Part shown: positions 1 through 8,454 of the stretch, one piece after another
How positions within the stretch are numbered: the first letter of the stretch is position 1
Layout of the letters: every line of letters begins with the position of its first letter
DNA from: Acidimicrobiales bacterium
GTDB taxonomy: Bacteria > Actinomycetota > Acidimicrobiia > Acidimicrobiales > VFJN01
Assembly: GCA_030681555.1 (NCBI GenBank)
Contig: JAUXRW010000016.1
Location: forward strand, 1-38,258
Length of the DNA: 38,258 nucleotides
Direction of reading: 5' to 3'
The notes under the pieces: generated by a model
Database searches by the model: none
Told to the model about the DNA's origin: nothing
Seen by the model: only the letters and a program-made list of their open reading frames with translations
Program-made: the position numbers and the translations under genes

Positions 1-57
1 CCCCACGACCGATTCGGGGACACCCGGTCGGTCCGGCCGGGCCTGTGTACGTTCACG

Positions 58-1626
58 GTGGTGCTCCCCGACCCTGCAACTCCCCGAGGGCGGGCGAGGC
101 GAGCCGCAGCCCCCTTCGGCTCGAGCCTGCTCGGCCCCGCCGACGAGTCGAACCGGGCGCTGCGCGTCCGGCTTCAGCTGCTGACGACCGTCGCCATCGT
201 CGCCGCGCACATCGTGGGTGTGGTAATCGTCTCCGCACTGAACCTCTGGGTGTTGCCTCGTCCGGATGCGCTGCGCGGTGACCTGATCGTCGCCAACGCC
301 GTCGCCATCCCGATCTATCTCACCGGGGCGCTGGTGGTCGGGGTGGTCTGGGGGACGCGACGCGCCTTCGGCCACGTGGGGTGGATCCTGACGGACGAGC
401 GGCCGGATGCCGATCAGGTGCGGGCGACCCTGCGCACCCCCATCGCGCTCGTCGGCGTGCAAGCCGCCCTCTGGGCGGGCGGCGGCGTGGTCTTCACCGC
501 GATCAGCCTGGTGGTGCAGCCCGGAGTAGCCCTCAACGTCGCCGTGTCGATCGTCCTCGGCGGCGCAGTGACCTGCATGGCGGCCTACCTGCTCACCGAG
601 TTCGTGATGCGCCCCATTGCGGCCCGGGCACTGGCCTACGGGCCGCCGGACCGCCTGGCCGGGCCGGGAGTCGCCCTCCGCTCCCTGCTGGCCTGGACGC
701 TCGGCTCGGTGCCGGTCGGGGGGCTCATGGTGATCGCCGTGCTGTCGCTCGTCCGCGACGACGTCTCGGCCGATCGGCTCGCCGTCTCGATCCTGGTGCT
801 GGGCGCCACCGCCGGGATCGTCGGCCTCCTGCTCACGTCTCTCGCCGTCCGGGCGGCGGTCGACCCCATGCGGTCGCTCACCACGGCTGTCCGGGCGGTG
901 GAGGGCGGCGACCTCGACACCTCGGTGGTCGTCTACGACGGGAGCGAGGCGGGTGTGCTGCAGGCGGCGTTCAACCGCATGATCTCCGGGCTGCGCGAGC
1001 GGGACCGCGTGCGCGACCTCTTCGGTCGCCACGTCGGCGAGGCGGTGGCCCGTGACGCCCTGGCGAAGGGGATCGAGCTGGGGGGCGAGGTGCGCTGCGT
1101 GTCGACCCTGTTCGTCGACGTGATCGGCTCCACCGAGCTGGCCTCCACCAGGCCGGCCACCGAGGTGGTCGACCTGCTCAACCGCTTCTTCTCGGTGGTG
1201 GTGAACGTCGTCGACCAGCACGGAGGGATCGTCAACAAGTTCGAGGGCGACGGCGCCCTCGCCGTGTTCGGCGCTCCGGTAGAGGTCGCCCAACACGCCA
1301 GCGCCGCCCTCGCTTCGGCGCGCACGCTCTCCGTGCGACTGCGCGCGGAGGTGCCGGAGTGCGAGGCGGGGATCGGCGTGTCCACCGGCGACGTGGTGGC
1401 GGGCAACGTCGGCGAGGAGCGGCGCTACGAGTACACCGTCATCGGCGACCCGGTGAACGAGGCGGCGCGGCTCTGCGACGAGGCCAAGACGGTGGGCGGG
1501 AGGGTGCTCGTGGCGATGCGCTCGGTCGAGTCGGCCGACCCGGGTGAGCAGGCCCTGTGGCAGGAGGGTGCCGCCATCCAGCTCCGGGGGCGCCTGGACG
1601 TCACCCGCACCGCGGTGCCGCAGTAG
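58..1626 (+). CDS. Membrane-bound class III adenylate cyclase with HAMP domain
   Basis: Probably converts ATP to cAMP at the inner face of the membrane. Six hydrophobic segments fill residues about 40-265. A HAMP linker follows at about 265-318 (VEGGDLD) and a class III cyclase domain at about 345-475. Visible catalytic residues are metal Asp354 (LFVDVIGS), adenine-specifying Lys394 and metal Asp398 (NKFEGDG), and the Asn467/Arg471 pair (VNEAAR). The order (6 TM-HAMP-cyclase, about 520 aa) matches the mycobacterial Rv1318c/Rv1319c/Rv1320c/Rv3645 group. Adjacent GTG codons lie at 58 and 61. A TACGTT hexamer at 48-53 lies seven bases before the second, so a leaderless start at 61 is possible. 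The dimethylargininase gene follows after 7 bases. All catalytic residues are present, so activity is likely. Confidence 0.93.
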   Translation: MVLPDPATPRGRARRAAAPFGSSLLGPADESNRALRVRLQLLTTVAIVAAHIVGVVIVSALNLWVLPRPDALRGDLIVANAVAIPIYLTGALVVGVVWGTRRAFGHVGWILTDERPDADQVRATLRTPIALVGVQAALWAGGGVVFTAISLVVQPGVALNVAVSIVLGGAVTCMAAYLLTEFVMRPIAARALAYGPPDRLAGPGVALRSLLAWTLGSVPVGGLMVIAVLSLVRDDVSADRLAVSILVLGATAGIVGLLLTSLAVRAAVDPMRSLTTAVRAVEGGDLDTSVVVYDGSEAGVLQAAFNRMISGLRERDRVRDLFGRHVGEAVARDALAKGIELGGEVRCVSTLFVDVIGSTELASTRPATEVVDLLNRFFSVVVNVVDQHGGIVNKFEGDGALAVFGAPVEVAQHASAALASARTLSVRLRAEVPECEAGIGVSTGDVVAGNVGEERRYEYTVIGDPVNEAARLCDEAKTVGGRVLVAMRSVESADPGEQALWQEGAAIQLRGRLDVTRTAVPQ

Positions 1627-1633
1627 GCCGACG

Positions 1634-2470
1634 GTGGCCGTACCGGAGCGCACCGCCCGGCCCCGTCGGTACCTCATGTGCCGGCCCGAGCACTTCGACG
1701 TCACCTACCAGATCAACCCGTGGATGGATCTGGGGGTCGCAGTGGACACGGCACGCGCCCTCGGCCAGTGGGAGGCGCTGGTCGACACGTACCGCGAGCT
1801 CGGCCACGAGGTGCACCTGATCGAGCCGGCCCCCGACCTGCCGGACATGGTGTTCGCCGCCAACGCCGGCGTCGTGCTCGACGCACGCGTGTACGGCGCG
1901 CTGTTCCTCGTCGAGGAGCGCCGCGGTGAGGAAGCGCTCTACCGCGCGTGGTTCGCCGCCCACGGCTTCGTCGACGTCGTCACCCCCCGCGAGGTGAACG
2001 AAGGGGCGGGGGACCTCCTCGCCGTGGGCGACGTGATCCTCGGGGCGCACGGGTTCCGGACGTCGCGCGGAGCCCATCGCGAGGCGGAGGAGTGCTTCAC
2101 TCGGCCGGTCGTGTCGCTGGAGCTCGTCGACCCGCGCTTCTACCACCTCGACACGGCGCTGGCCGTGCTCGACCGCGAGACGATCGCCTACTACCCCGGC
2201 GCCTTCGCGCCCGCAGCGCTGCGAGAGCTCCAGCACCGGTTCCCCGACGCCATCGTGGCAGGGGAGGCCGACGCTGTCGCCTTCGGCCTCAACGCCACGA
2301 GCGACGGTCGGCACGTCGTCCTGTCGGCGGATGCCGTGGGGTTGATCGGCCAGCTGCGCGACCGTGGCTTCCACCCGATCGGCCTCGACCTGTCCGAGTT
2401 GCGGAAGGCCGGCGGGAGCGCGAAGTGCTGCACGTTGGAGCTCGCGGGCTGGTCCGGGCCGGTGCGATGA
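1634..2470 (+). CDS. Dimethylargininase (amidinotransferase/DDAH superfamily)
   Basis: Likely hydrolyses N-omega-methylated arginines to citrulline and methylamines, or acts on a related guanidino compound. The 278-residue protein has the amidinotransferase propeller motifs: an N-terminal strand LMCRPEHF, the substrate loop PDMVFAANAG (70-79), the catalytic His171 in FYHLDTAL and the nucleophile Cys265 in GGSAKCCTLEL near the C-terminus. These match mycobacterial Rv2323c-type dimethylargininases closely. The GTG at 1634 is chosen because an in-frame ATG at 1676 would cut the first beta strand. It begins 7 bases after the cyclase stop, so the two are probably cotranscribed. No ornithine aminotransferase gene, the usual partner, is adjacent. 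Confidence 0.9.
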   Translation: MAVPERTARPRRYLMCRPEHFDVTYQINPWMDLGVAVDTARALGQWEALVDTYRELGHEVHLIEPAPDLPDMVFAANAGVVLDARVYGALFLVEERRGEEALYRAWFAAHGFVDVVTPREVNEGAGDLLAVGDVILGAHGFRTSRGAHREAEECFTRPVVSLELVDPRFYHLDTALAVLDRETIAYYPGAFAPAALRELQHRFPDAIVAGEADAVAFGLNATSDGRHVVLSADAVGLIGQLRDRGFHPIGLDLSELRKAGGSAKCCTLELAGWSGPVR

Positions 2471-2478
2471 TCGTCAGA

Positions 2479-3657
2479 TCACGAGCAGATCTGGACCGTG
2501 CCCTGGCGACCGTGGAGGTCGAGCACCCGGGTGACCGCCTCGTTCAAGCGCGCCTCGCTGAGGTCGCCTCGGTCCACGGCGGCCACGATGCCGTCCACCA
2601 GCACCCGGAAGGACCCGCCCTGGTTCACCAACGCCGCGTCGGCGCCGGCGGCGAGGGCCATCGAGGGGGCAACGTCGAAGCCCCACCGTGTGGTGATCGT
2701 GCCCATGCCGAGCGCATCGGTGATGGCGATCCCGTCGAAGCCGACGCTCCGGAGCAGCTCGTAGGCGCCCGGCTCGAGGCTGGCGGGCAGGTCGGTCCAG
2801 ACCCGCGGGTAGGCGACGTGCCCCACCATCACGGCCTCGGCGCCCGACTCGATCAAGGCCTGGAACGGCACGAGGTCTGCGCCCGTGAGCTCCTCCCGCG
2901 TCGAGTCGTCGACGCTCACTTCGAGGTGGGGATCGCCGTTGCCCCCGTGGCCCGGGTAGTGCTTGAGCGTGACCGCGACGCCCGCCCGGCGCAGCTCGCC
3001 GGCGAAGGCGGCTGCCGCTTCGGTCACGGCGGCAGGGTCCACGCCGTACGACCGGTCTCCGATGACGCCGGTCGCCGGGCCGCCGTCGAGGTCGAGCACC
3101 GGCGCGAAGATCCAGTCGACCCCGAGGGAGCGCAGCCGTTCGCCGAGGGCGCTCCCCGCCTGCGCCGCGGCGTCGGCACCGGCCTGGCCCAGCCGCCGGG
3201 CCGATGGCGTCTTGTCGCCGAGCGCTCGGAGGGACGACACACGGCCGCCCTCCTCGTCGATGGCCACGAGCAGATCGGGCCCGAGCCGTTCCCGCAGCCC
3301 GCGCACCAGCGCCTGGCCCTGCCCGAGCTCGACGAGGTTCTCGTCGCGCAGCATCACGCCGCCCACGCCGGTGGCGACCAGCTCGTCCACGAGGGGATCG
3401 TCGGCCCCGGTGACGCCCGGCAGCCCGACCACGAGGGCCAGCGCGGCCCGCTGTTCCAGCGAAGCACCGTCGCAGGACGGCGCGGAGGTGTCCGGCTGCT
3501 CGACGGCGGCGGCGGCGGCCGGGCCGGCATCCGAGGCCTCGTCGTCGACGTCGGAGCCACCGCACGCGATCGCCCCCACGGCAAGGAGCGTCGTCGCCAC
3601 GATCCGGGCGAGGATGACCACGGGGCGCGCTCGGTCGCCCCTCGCCTCGGTGTTCAC
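2479..3657 (-). CDS. Glycoside hydrolase family 3 lipoprotein (NagZ-like beta-N-acetylhexosaminidase)
   Basis: Probably removes terminal beta-linked N-acetylglucosamine or a similar sugar outside the membrane, for example from peptidoglycan fragments. From the GTG at 3657 the protein has a hydrophobic signal (residues 13-31) ending at Cys32 in GAIACGG, a slightly degenerate lipobox. A low-complexity Ala/Asp linker and one GH3 barrel follow. Family motifs are KHYPGHGG, the catalytic-loop region with His/Asp, and the nucleophile motif AITDALGMG. NagZ itself is cytoplasmic in Gram-negatives; lipoprotein versions occur in actinobacteria. An upstream ATG at 3729 is in frame but would leave 5 bases to the divergent gene, so the later GTG is preferred. 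It converges on the dimethylargininase gene with 8 bases between them. Confidence 0.88.
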   Translation of the reverse strand: MNTEARGDRARPVVILARIVATTLLAVGAIACGGSDVDDEASDAGPAAAAAVEQPDTSAPSCDGASLEQRAALALVVGLPGVTGADDPLVDELVATGVGGVMLRDENLVELGQGQALVRGLRERLGPDLLVAIDEEGGRVSSLRALGDKTPSARRLGQAGADAAAQAGSALGERLRSLGVDWIFAPVLDLDGGPATGVIGDRSYGVDPAAVTEAAAAFAGELRRAGVAVTLKHYPGHGGNGDPHLEVSVDDSTREELTGADLVPFQALIESGAEAVMVGHVAYPRVWTDLPASLEPGAYELLRSVGFDGIAITDALGMGTITTRWGFDVAPSMALAAGADAALVNQGGSFRVLVDGIVAAVDRGDLSEARLNEAVTRVLDLHGRQGTVQICS

Positions 3658-3722
3658 GGCGCCAGCATCGCGCCCCGTCGCCACCGCCCGGCAAGTCGGG
3701 GTGTCCACGCCGTCCGGCCGGG

Positions 3723-3728
3723 TAGGCA
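3723..3728 (+). promoter_or_regulatory. Putative -10 hexamer (TAGGCA) for a leaderless transcript
   Basis: TAGGCA lies exactly six bases before the ATG at 3735, with no Shine-Dalgarno sequence between. The same geometry recurs at other starts in this window. The final base departs from the TAnnnT consensus. Confidence 0.35.
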
Positions 3729-3734
3729 CTCGCC

Positions 3735-4454
3735 ATGACCACCGCAGACGAGCGCCGGGCTCGTGAGGAGGCGCGCGCCACGTTCCTGGGCGTCTTTGCG
3801 GGCGGTTTCGCGGACGAGCGGTACCTGGCGTGGGAGCGGGACTACAAGGTCGAGGCTCATCGCCTGTGGGTGGACCGGATCGGGGGCAAGACGGCGTTCC
3901 GGGCGCAGCTCGACGCCGGTCGCCACGACGAGGTCGCGGCGACGGTGGTGCGGATCGAGTCCGGCCGTGCCCTCCTGTTCTCGTTCGAGAAGATGGCGCT
4001 GCGCGATGCGGTGGTCCGCTCGCCCGAGGGCGCGGCCGCCTTTACCGAGGGGCTGTACGACTGGCTGCACGGGCCGGACGGAGAGCCCGCCCGCTTCGAG
4101 CGGTGGACCGAGGTGGTCGCCGCCCTCCCGCGGCGACAGACCCGGGTGGCGACCTGGCCCGTGGTCACCGTCTTCGGCTCGATCGCCCGTCCGAAGGTGC
4201 ACCTGTTCCTGAAGCCGAGGACGATCCGCCGAGCGGCCGAGGCCTACGGCTTCCCGCTCGAGTACTCGTCCACCCCGTCGTGGAGCACCTACGCCAGCCT
4301 GCTCGAGCTGGCCCGCACGGTGCGAACTGACCTGACGGACCTGGCCCCGCGCGACCAGATCGACGTCCAGTCCTTCCTCTGGGTGCTCGGTTCCGACGAG
4401 TATGCAGACCAGCGCCTGGCCGCTCGTGGTCGTAGGGAGCGCCGCGCCGGCTGA
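3735..4454 (+). CDS. Conserved hypothetical protein
   Basis: A 239-residue soluble protein with no signal peptide and no membrane segment. It has a motif-rich N-terminal half (YLAWERDYKVEAHRLW at about 35-50, then RIESGRALLFSFEKMALRDAV) and a mixed alpha/beta C-terminal half (PKVHLFLKPRTIRRAAEAYG, IDVQSFLWVLGSDEY). I have the impression that similar proteins with a WERDYK motif exist in other bacteria, but I know of no assigned function. Charged, helix-rich composition fits a cytoplasmic protein. The start is an ATG six bases after a TAGGCA hexamer. The basic C-terminus (RGRRERRAG) ends 46 bases before the epimerase gene. Codon use is typical of the window, so I take it as a real gene. Confidence 0.8.
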   Translation: MTTADERRAREEARATFLGVFAGGFADERYLAWERDYKVEAHRLWVDRIGGKTAFRAQLDAGRHDEVAATVVRIESGRALLFSFEKMALRDAVVRSPEGAAAFTEGLYDWLHGPDGEPARFERWTEVVAALPRRQTRVATWPVVTVFGSIARPKVHLFLKPRTIRRAAEAYGFPLEYSSTPSWSTYASLLELARTVRTDLTDLAPRDQIDVQSFLWVLGSDEYADQRLAARGRRERRAG

Positions 4455-4500
4455 CCGGGAGGGCAGGCTCGGCGCACGCGCCGCTGGGTACGCAGCGGAG

Positions 4501-5513
4501 GTGGCCCCCGACACCCCGCTCGCCGTCGCCGTCACCGGCCCGACGGGCACCTTCGGCTTCGGCCTGGTGCCGCTGCTCGAGGCCGATCCCCGGATCGGCG
4601 CGTCGTGGGCGTGGCCCGTCGGCCCTTCGACCCCGCCGAGCACGGCTGGACGAAGATGACGTACCGGCAGGGCGACGTTCGCGACGCCGAGGCGCTCGAG
4701 GCGGCCTTCGAGGGCGCCGACGTCGTGGTGCACCTCGCCTTCCTGGTCACGGGTGCCGCGGGAGCCCCCACCACCCGCGCCATCAACGTGGACGGCACCC
4801 TCAACGCGTTCCGGGCGGCGGCCTCGGCCGGCGCGCGGCGGTTCGTCTACGCGTCCTCGGTCGCCGCCTACGGCTTCCACGCGGACAACCCCGTGGGCAT
4901 GCGTGAGGAGTGGCCGACTCGGCCTGCGGACCGCCTCTTCTACGCGCAGGAGAAGGCCGAGCTGGAGGAGGCGCTGGCCGCCGCTGCGCCCGACCATCCG
5001 GAGCTCGGCGTCTACGTGCTCCGACCGCCGGTCGTGCTGGGACCGCACGTCGTCGGGGGCAAGAGCAAGCTGGCCGGGCGACTGCTGCCCGTCGGTCGGC
5101 GCGCCGCCCGGGCCGCCGAGCGGGTCCCCCTGCCCCTGCCGGTGCTCGCTCCCGACCTGCCGATCCAGCTGATCCACGAGGCCGACGTCGGTTCGGCCTT
5201 CCTGCAGTGCATTGTCGGTGCCGGCCCTCCCGGGGCCTACAACATCGCGGCCGACGACGTGTTGACCGCCGCCGACATCGTGCGCGAGCTCGGGCTGCGA
5301 CCGGTGACCGTGGGTTCCGGCCTGTTGGGGCGAGCCGCACGGCGGGTGGCCTCCCTCCCGGTGCCCGGCTTCCTGCCGCAGGTCACGTCGTGGGCCGAGG
5401 CGGCCAGCCACCCCACCGTCGTCGACATCAGCAAAGCCAAGCGCGAGCTGCACTGGCAGCCGCGCTACAGCAGCCGCGAGGCGCTCCGGGCCACGCTCGC
5501 CGACCCCAGCTGA
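4501..5513 (+). CDS. NAD-dependent epimerase/dehydratase, interrupted by a frameshift
   Basis: Extended short-chain dehydrogenase acting on a nucleotide sugar or similar substrate. The first 33 codons from GTG 4501 encode a strand and nucleotide-binding loop (AVAVTGPTGTFGFGLV), then the reading frame must change near 4597-4601. In the other frame the protein continues GVARRPFD, GDVRDAEAL, VVHLAFLV, the catalytic region YASSVAAYG and YAQEKAE (YxxxK), and ends at 5513. One extra base (ATC GGC CGC GTC instead of ATC GGC GCG TC) would restore one frame of about 337 codons. This is either a recent inactivating deletion or a consensus error. A TACGCA hexamer six bases before GTG 4501 supports that start. 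A truncated call beginning at GTG 4605 would lack the NAD-binding loop. Confidence 0.78.
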
Positions 5514-5558
5514 GGACCGCTGCCGGGCCGAGCGGCAGGGCGTCCGGTGGTCAGGTGG

Positions 5559-5780
5559 TCAGCCCGAGGAGCCCCGGTGCTGCTGGATGATGCGGTGGGC
5601 GATCTCGACGATCGACGTCTCGTCCTTCTCCGCCGCCCGCTCCAGCAGGCGGCCTGCTCGGCTGTGCAGGCCTCGTTGATCATGAGGAGCCCCGTCGGCT
5701 CGTGCCAGCTGGACGGCGAGGGACGAGCCAGCGATGCCGCCCCCCACGATGACGACGTCCGACGCCCGGGCACCTCCACA
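5559..5780 (-). pseudogene. Chimeric relic: flavoprotein N-terminus joined to an ANTAR-domain tail
   Basis: Two unrelated protein signatures sit within 220 bases on the minus strand. At about 5699-5762 one frame reads SDVVIVGGGIAGSSLAVQLA, the dinucleotide-binding start of an FAD monooxygenase. From about 5692 a second frame reads GLLMINEACTAEQA and, after a one-base shift near 5650, the first frame continues RLLERAAEKDETSIVEIAHR to the stop at 5559. That second part resembles the C-terminal half of an ANTAR RNA-binding domain (GxLM...A...LL...A...I.E.A). The body of both genes is missing, so this looks like a deletion junction. The flavoprotein part is clear; the ANTAR assignment is moderately sure. 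Confidence 0.5.
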
Positions 5781-5826
5781 GGCGCACGCTACGCCGCCGC
5801 CGTGATCGGCGCCCCCGGGCGCGACC

Positions 5827-6504
5827 TCAGTCGCCCAGCAAGCGCCCGAGCACACCTCGGTGCAGCTGCTCCCGAAGCTCCGGAGGGCCCGGGTGCGTCT
5901 CCACCGCCCCGGCCTCCCGCAGGGCGCAGGCCGCGGTCCCACCCGTGGAGAGCCCGATGCAGTCGAGGCCCGCGCGGCGAGCGGACTCGACGTCCCACAC
6001 CGAATCGCCCACGGCGATCGCCCGGCTGGCCGTTCCCGACGCGGCTCGGAGCGCGACCTCGAAGACCTCCGGTGACGGCTTGGCCTCCTCGACGTCGCCG
6101 GCGGACGTGACGGCGTGGATGACGTCGTCCGCGTCCAGGAGGGCGACGAGGGCGTCGGCGTCGGCCTCTTCGGAAGAGGACGCGATCACGACCCGTGCGG
6201 CCCGCTCGGCGACGGCTCGCAGGAGGTCGGTCGCACCGGGGAGCGGCCGGGCCTCGTCGCGCGTCGCCCGGAACCGGTCGCGCCATCCGTCCTGCACCGG
6301 CGTGTGGTCACCGGCACCGAGCAGCTCCTCGAGGAGCAGGTCGCCGGCCATGCCGATCCGGGCGTGGATCCACGCCGTGGGGACGTCGTGGCCGGCGGCC
6401 CTGAACGCGCCCTGCCAGGCCTGCACGTGCAGGTAGTTCGTGTCGACGAGGGTGCCGTCGAGGTCGAAGAGCACGACGGCGGGCACGGCGTCGGACGGCG
6501 GCAT
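5827..6504 (-). CDS. HAD-superfamily hydrolase (phosphatase, beta-phosphoglucomutase-like)
   Basis: A 225-residue cytoplasmic phosphatase-type HAD protein. All four motifs are visible: I, nucleophile Asp in LFDLDGTLVDT (residues 12-22); II, Ser in VVIASSSEE; III, Lys in EEAKPSPEVF; IV, GDSVWDVESA. A helical cap lies between motifs I and II (about 25-90), as in phosphoglycolate phosphatase and beta-phosphoglucomutase relatives, so the substrate is probably a small phosphorylated metabolite. The C-terminal extension after GLSTGG is normal for the subfamily. The ATG is preceded by TAGGGC with a six-base spacer. The end of the esterase gene lies 9 bases upstream of the ATG, on the same strand. 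Confidence 0.88.
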   Translation of the reverse strand: MPPSDAVPAVVLFDLDGTLVDTNYLHVQAWQGAFRAAGHDVPTAWIHARIGMAGDLLLEELLGAGDHTPVQDGWRDRFRATRDEARPLPGATDLLRAVAERAARVVIASSSEEADADALVALLDADDVIHAVTSAGDVEEAKPSPEVFEVALRAASGTASRAIAVGDSVWDVESARRAGLDCIGLSTGGTAACALREAGAVETHPGPPELREQLHRGVLGRLLGD

Positions 6505-6510
6505 GGTCGG

Positions 6511-6516
6511 GCCCTA
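6511..6516 (-). promoter_or_regulatory. Putative -10 hexamer (TAGGGC) for a leaderless transcript
   Basis: On the minus strand TAGGGC is followed by six bases (CCGACC) and the ATG of the HAD gene at 6504. No ribosome-binding site is present. The sixth base is C rather than the consensus T. Confidence 0.35.
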
Positions 6517-8127
6517 CCCGGGGCGGTCGCCGCCGACACGGCGCCCCTCACACGGTGCGGCCGCGTGCAGCACGCAGCGCCCCGCCGCCGCCAGGGCGAG
6601 GGTGACGGCACCCCACGGCACCGACGTGCCACCGGTGGCCGGCAGGGTGCCCGTACGAGCAGCCTCGCGGCCGACGGTCGGGGTCGGGGCGGGCTCCGGC
6701 GCGGCCGTGCGCTGACGGATCGAGATCTCGGCGCGGCGGAAGTACGAGCCGAGGGCCAGGCTCTCCGCGAGGATCCCCTCCGGCGAGTACTGGTTGGCCG
6801 TGTGGGGCGGACCGAGGTCGACCGTGAAGGCCAGCCGGCCCGCGGCGTCGGCCACGGCCGTGACGCTGGTCGGGCTTCCCGCAGGGAGGTCGACGAGCGG
6901 CGGCAGCAGGCCAACGGGCAGCGTGAGCACGCCGGCGCTCGCACTGGTGAGGTCGTAGGCCGCCCCCGGATCGAAGGCCGGCGACGTGAGCACGTCGACC
7001 GGGCCGCTCCCGGTGAGGGCGAGGCCGGCCGGCGAGACATCCCTCAGGTCGAGGAACTCGATGGCCGGCCGATGCGTGGTGAACGTCCACCCCCAGACTG
7101 ACGTGACGGGGTCCGTGGCGCGGTGGTCGAACGCTCCCGGCGTCGCCGGCGGTGCCGCGAACGTGGCCATGAGGCCGGGGAGCCACGCCGCCAGATCGTG
7201 GTCCCAGTGGTGCCACTCGTGGGTGCCGCACGGCTGGACCACGAGCTCGTGGGCGACGCCGGCCAGGGTCAGCCTGGTGGCGAAGCCGACGTTCATCGGC
7301 GCGATGGCTGCCTCGAGCACGGCGGACGGAGCGGAGTCGCCCGGGCACGGCACCCCTGTCCGGGTGACGAGGCGCAGCCGCAGCGGCCGCAGGTTCGAGG
7401 CGAGGTCGGGGGGGTTGTGGCCCCGCCACTGCGCCTCGTGGGTGAGGTACGGCCCCCAGCGGCGGTCGTCCCCCACGCCCAGCGCCTCGAGGGCCTCGGC
7501 CTCGACGATGCTCAGGTCGGCGACGTCCACCGCCCCCGAGAACGACGCGGCAGAGACGAACCGGTCGGGGTGGCGGGCTGCGTAGGCCATCGCGCCGAAC
7601 CCGCCCATGGACAGGCCGGCGACCGCCCGTCCCTCTCGCGCACCGACCGCGCGGTACGTGGCCTCGACCCAGGGGAGCACCTCCTCGAGGTGGTGCGTCT
7701 CCCAGGCCGGCCCGTCGATCCAGTCGGAGTAGAAGCCGGTGGCGCCACCCTCGGGCATCACGACGATCAGATCGAGCCCGGCGGTGTGCCCCTCGACGTC
7801 GCTCGACCCGGTCCACGACCGCTGGTCGCCGTCCGTGCCGTGCAGGAGCAGCAGCACCGGATAGCGCCTCGCCGCCGCGGCGGGATCGTCGTACCCCGCT
7901 GGCAGCAGCACTCGCACCCGGGCCGGCCGGCCGAGGGCTGGGCTCTGCAGCGTCAGCTCGTGGAGCCGCCCGTCCTCGAACACCACCTCCTCCTCGAGCA
8001 GGGTGAGCCCCTCGTCGGGTGCGGCTGCGACCGCCGCCGCCGATGCGGTCTGCGCCGCGGGCGAAGGTGCTCCCAACACCGTGGCCGCCACGAGGACGGC
8101 CGCCAGCGCCCGCACCGCCGTACGCAT
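6514..8127 (-). CDS. Secreted alpha/beta-hydrolase esterase with LPxTG-type sorting tail
   Basis: Exported serine esterase of the esterase D/antigen 85 superfamily. From ATG 8127 (a GTG directly precedes it at 8130) the 537-residue protein has an N-terminal signal peptide (about 1-32, Ala-rich cleavage region) and then the hydrolase core: LLLLHGTDGDQRSW forms the oxyanion region, the nucleophile is Ser173 in GLSMGGFG, and the catalytic His is probably in GTHEWHHW. A beta-rich domain follows (about 350-470). The C-terminus carries LPATGG at about 495-500, a hydrophobic stretch and a tail containing Arg-Arg, the layout of a sortase sorting signal. The protein is therefore probably anchored to the cell wall. 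No sortase gene is in the window. The substrate is unknown. Confidence 0.88.
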   Translation of the reverse strand: MRTAVRALAAVLVAATVLGAPSPAAQTASAAAVAAAPDEGLTLLEEEVVFEDGRLHELTLQSPALGRPARVRVLLPAGYDDPAAAARRYPVLLLLHGTDGDQRSWTGSSDVEGHTAGLDLIVVMPEGGATGFYSDWIDGPAWETHHLEEVLPWVEATYRAVGAREGRAVAGLSMGGFGAMAYAARHPDRFVSAASFSGAVDVADLSIVEAEALEALGVGDDRRWGPYLTHEAQWRGHNPPDLASNLRPLRLRLVTRTGVPCPGDSAPSAVLEAAIAPMNVGFATRLTLAGVAHELVVQPCGTHEWHHWDHDLAAWLPGLMATFAAPPATPGAFDHRATDPVTSVWGWTFTTHRPAIEFLDLRDVSPAGLALTGSGPVDVLTSPAFDPGAAYDLTSASAGVLTLPVGLLPPLVDLPAGSPTSVTAVADAAGRLAFTVDLGPPHTANQYSPEGILAESLALGSYFRRAEISIRQRTAAPEPAPTPTVGREAARTGTLPATGGTSVPWGAVTLALAAAGRCVLHAAAPCEGRRVGGDRPG

Positions 8128-8141
8128 CACGCCTCGCTGCT

Positions 8142-8425
8142 TCAGGGCTTCACGAGCCGCTCGAAGGCCTTCGTGGCCCCGGCGACCATCGGGACCTTGT
8201 GCTCCTGGTCGCCGCCGACCGCGGCGTCGGCCACGCAGTGGCGCAGGCGCTCGTCCACGGGGCCCACGGCGGCGCTCTGCGGGGCCGTGCTGATCGCGCT
8301 CATCTGGTTGAGGACGTCGATGCCGTACGTGTCCTCCTCGATGAGCCGCTGGAGCCCACGCACCCGGCTTTCGATCCGCCGCAGTGGGGCATGCGATCGC
8401 CGTTCATCTCGTACCGGGGCATCAC
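8142..8425 (-). pseudogene. Decayed CsoR/RcnR-family metal-sensing repressor
   Basis: The frame ending at 8142 encodes LRRIESRVRGLQRLIEEDTY, IDVLNQMSAIST and DERLRHCVADAA, the core of the CsoR (DUF156) fold. No ATG, GTG or TTG start lies near its beginning. A suitable start (GTG 8425 or ATG 8422, MPRYEMNGDRMPH) is in another frame, and adding one C near 8385 (CCCCAC-CTGCGG) joins it to LRRIES. Inside the core the first metal-ligand Cys of the usual TYCIDVL motif is Gly, and the conserved KALQ segment is altered. Together with the ATPase relic just upstream this indicates a dead copper-response locus. A functional degenerate repressor is less likely. Confidence 0.7.
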
Positions 8426-8454
8426 CGGACCATACCTGTGTGGGTACCGGGCGG

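Noticed and set aside
1948-3738. Long open frame (596 codons) across the dimethylargininase and GH3 genes
   Set aside because: It is a high-GC shadow rich in Arg, Pro and Gly with no domain; real genes in other frames explain the region.
3654-5453. 599-codon minus-strand open frame opposite the hypothetical and epimerase genes
   Set aside because: Antisense shadow of well-supported plus-strand genes; composition is unlike a protein.
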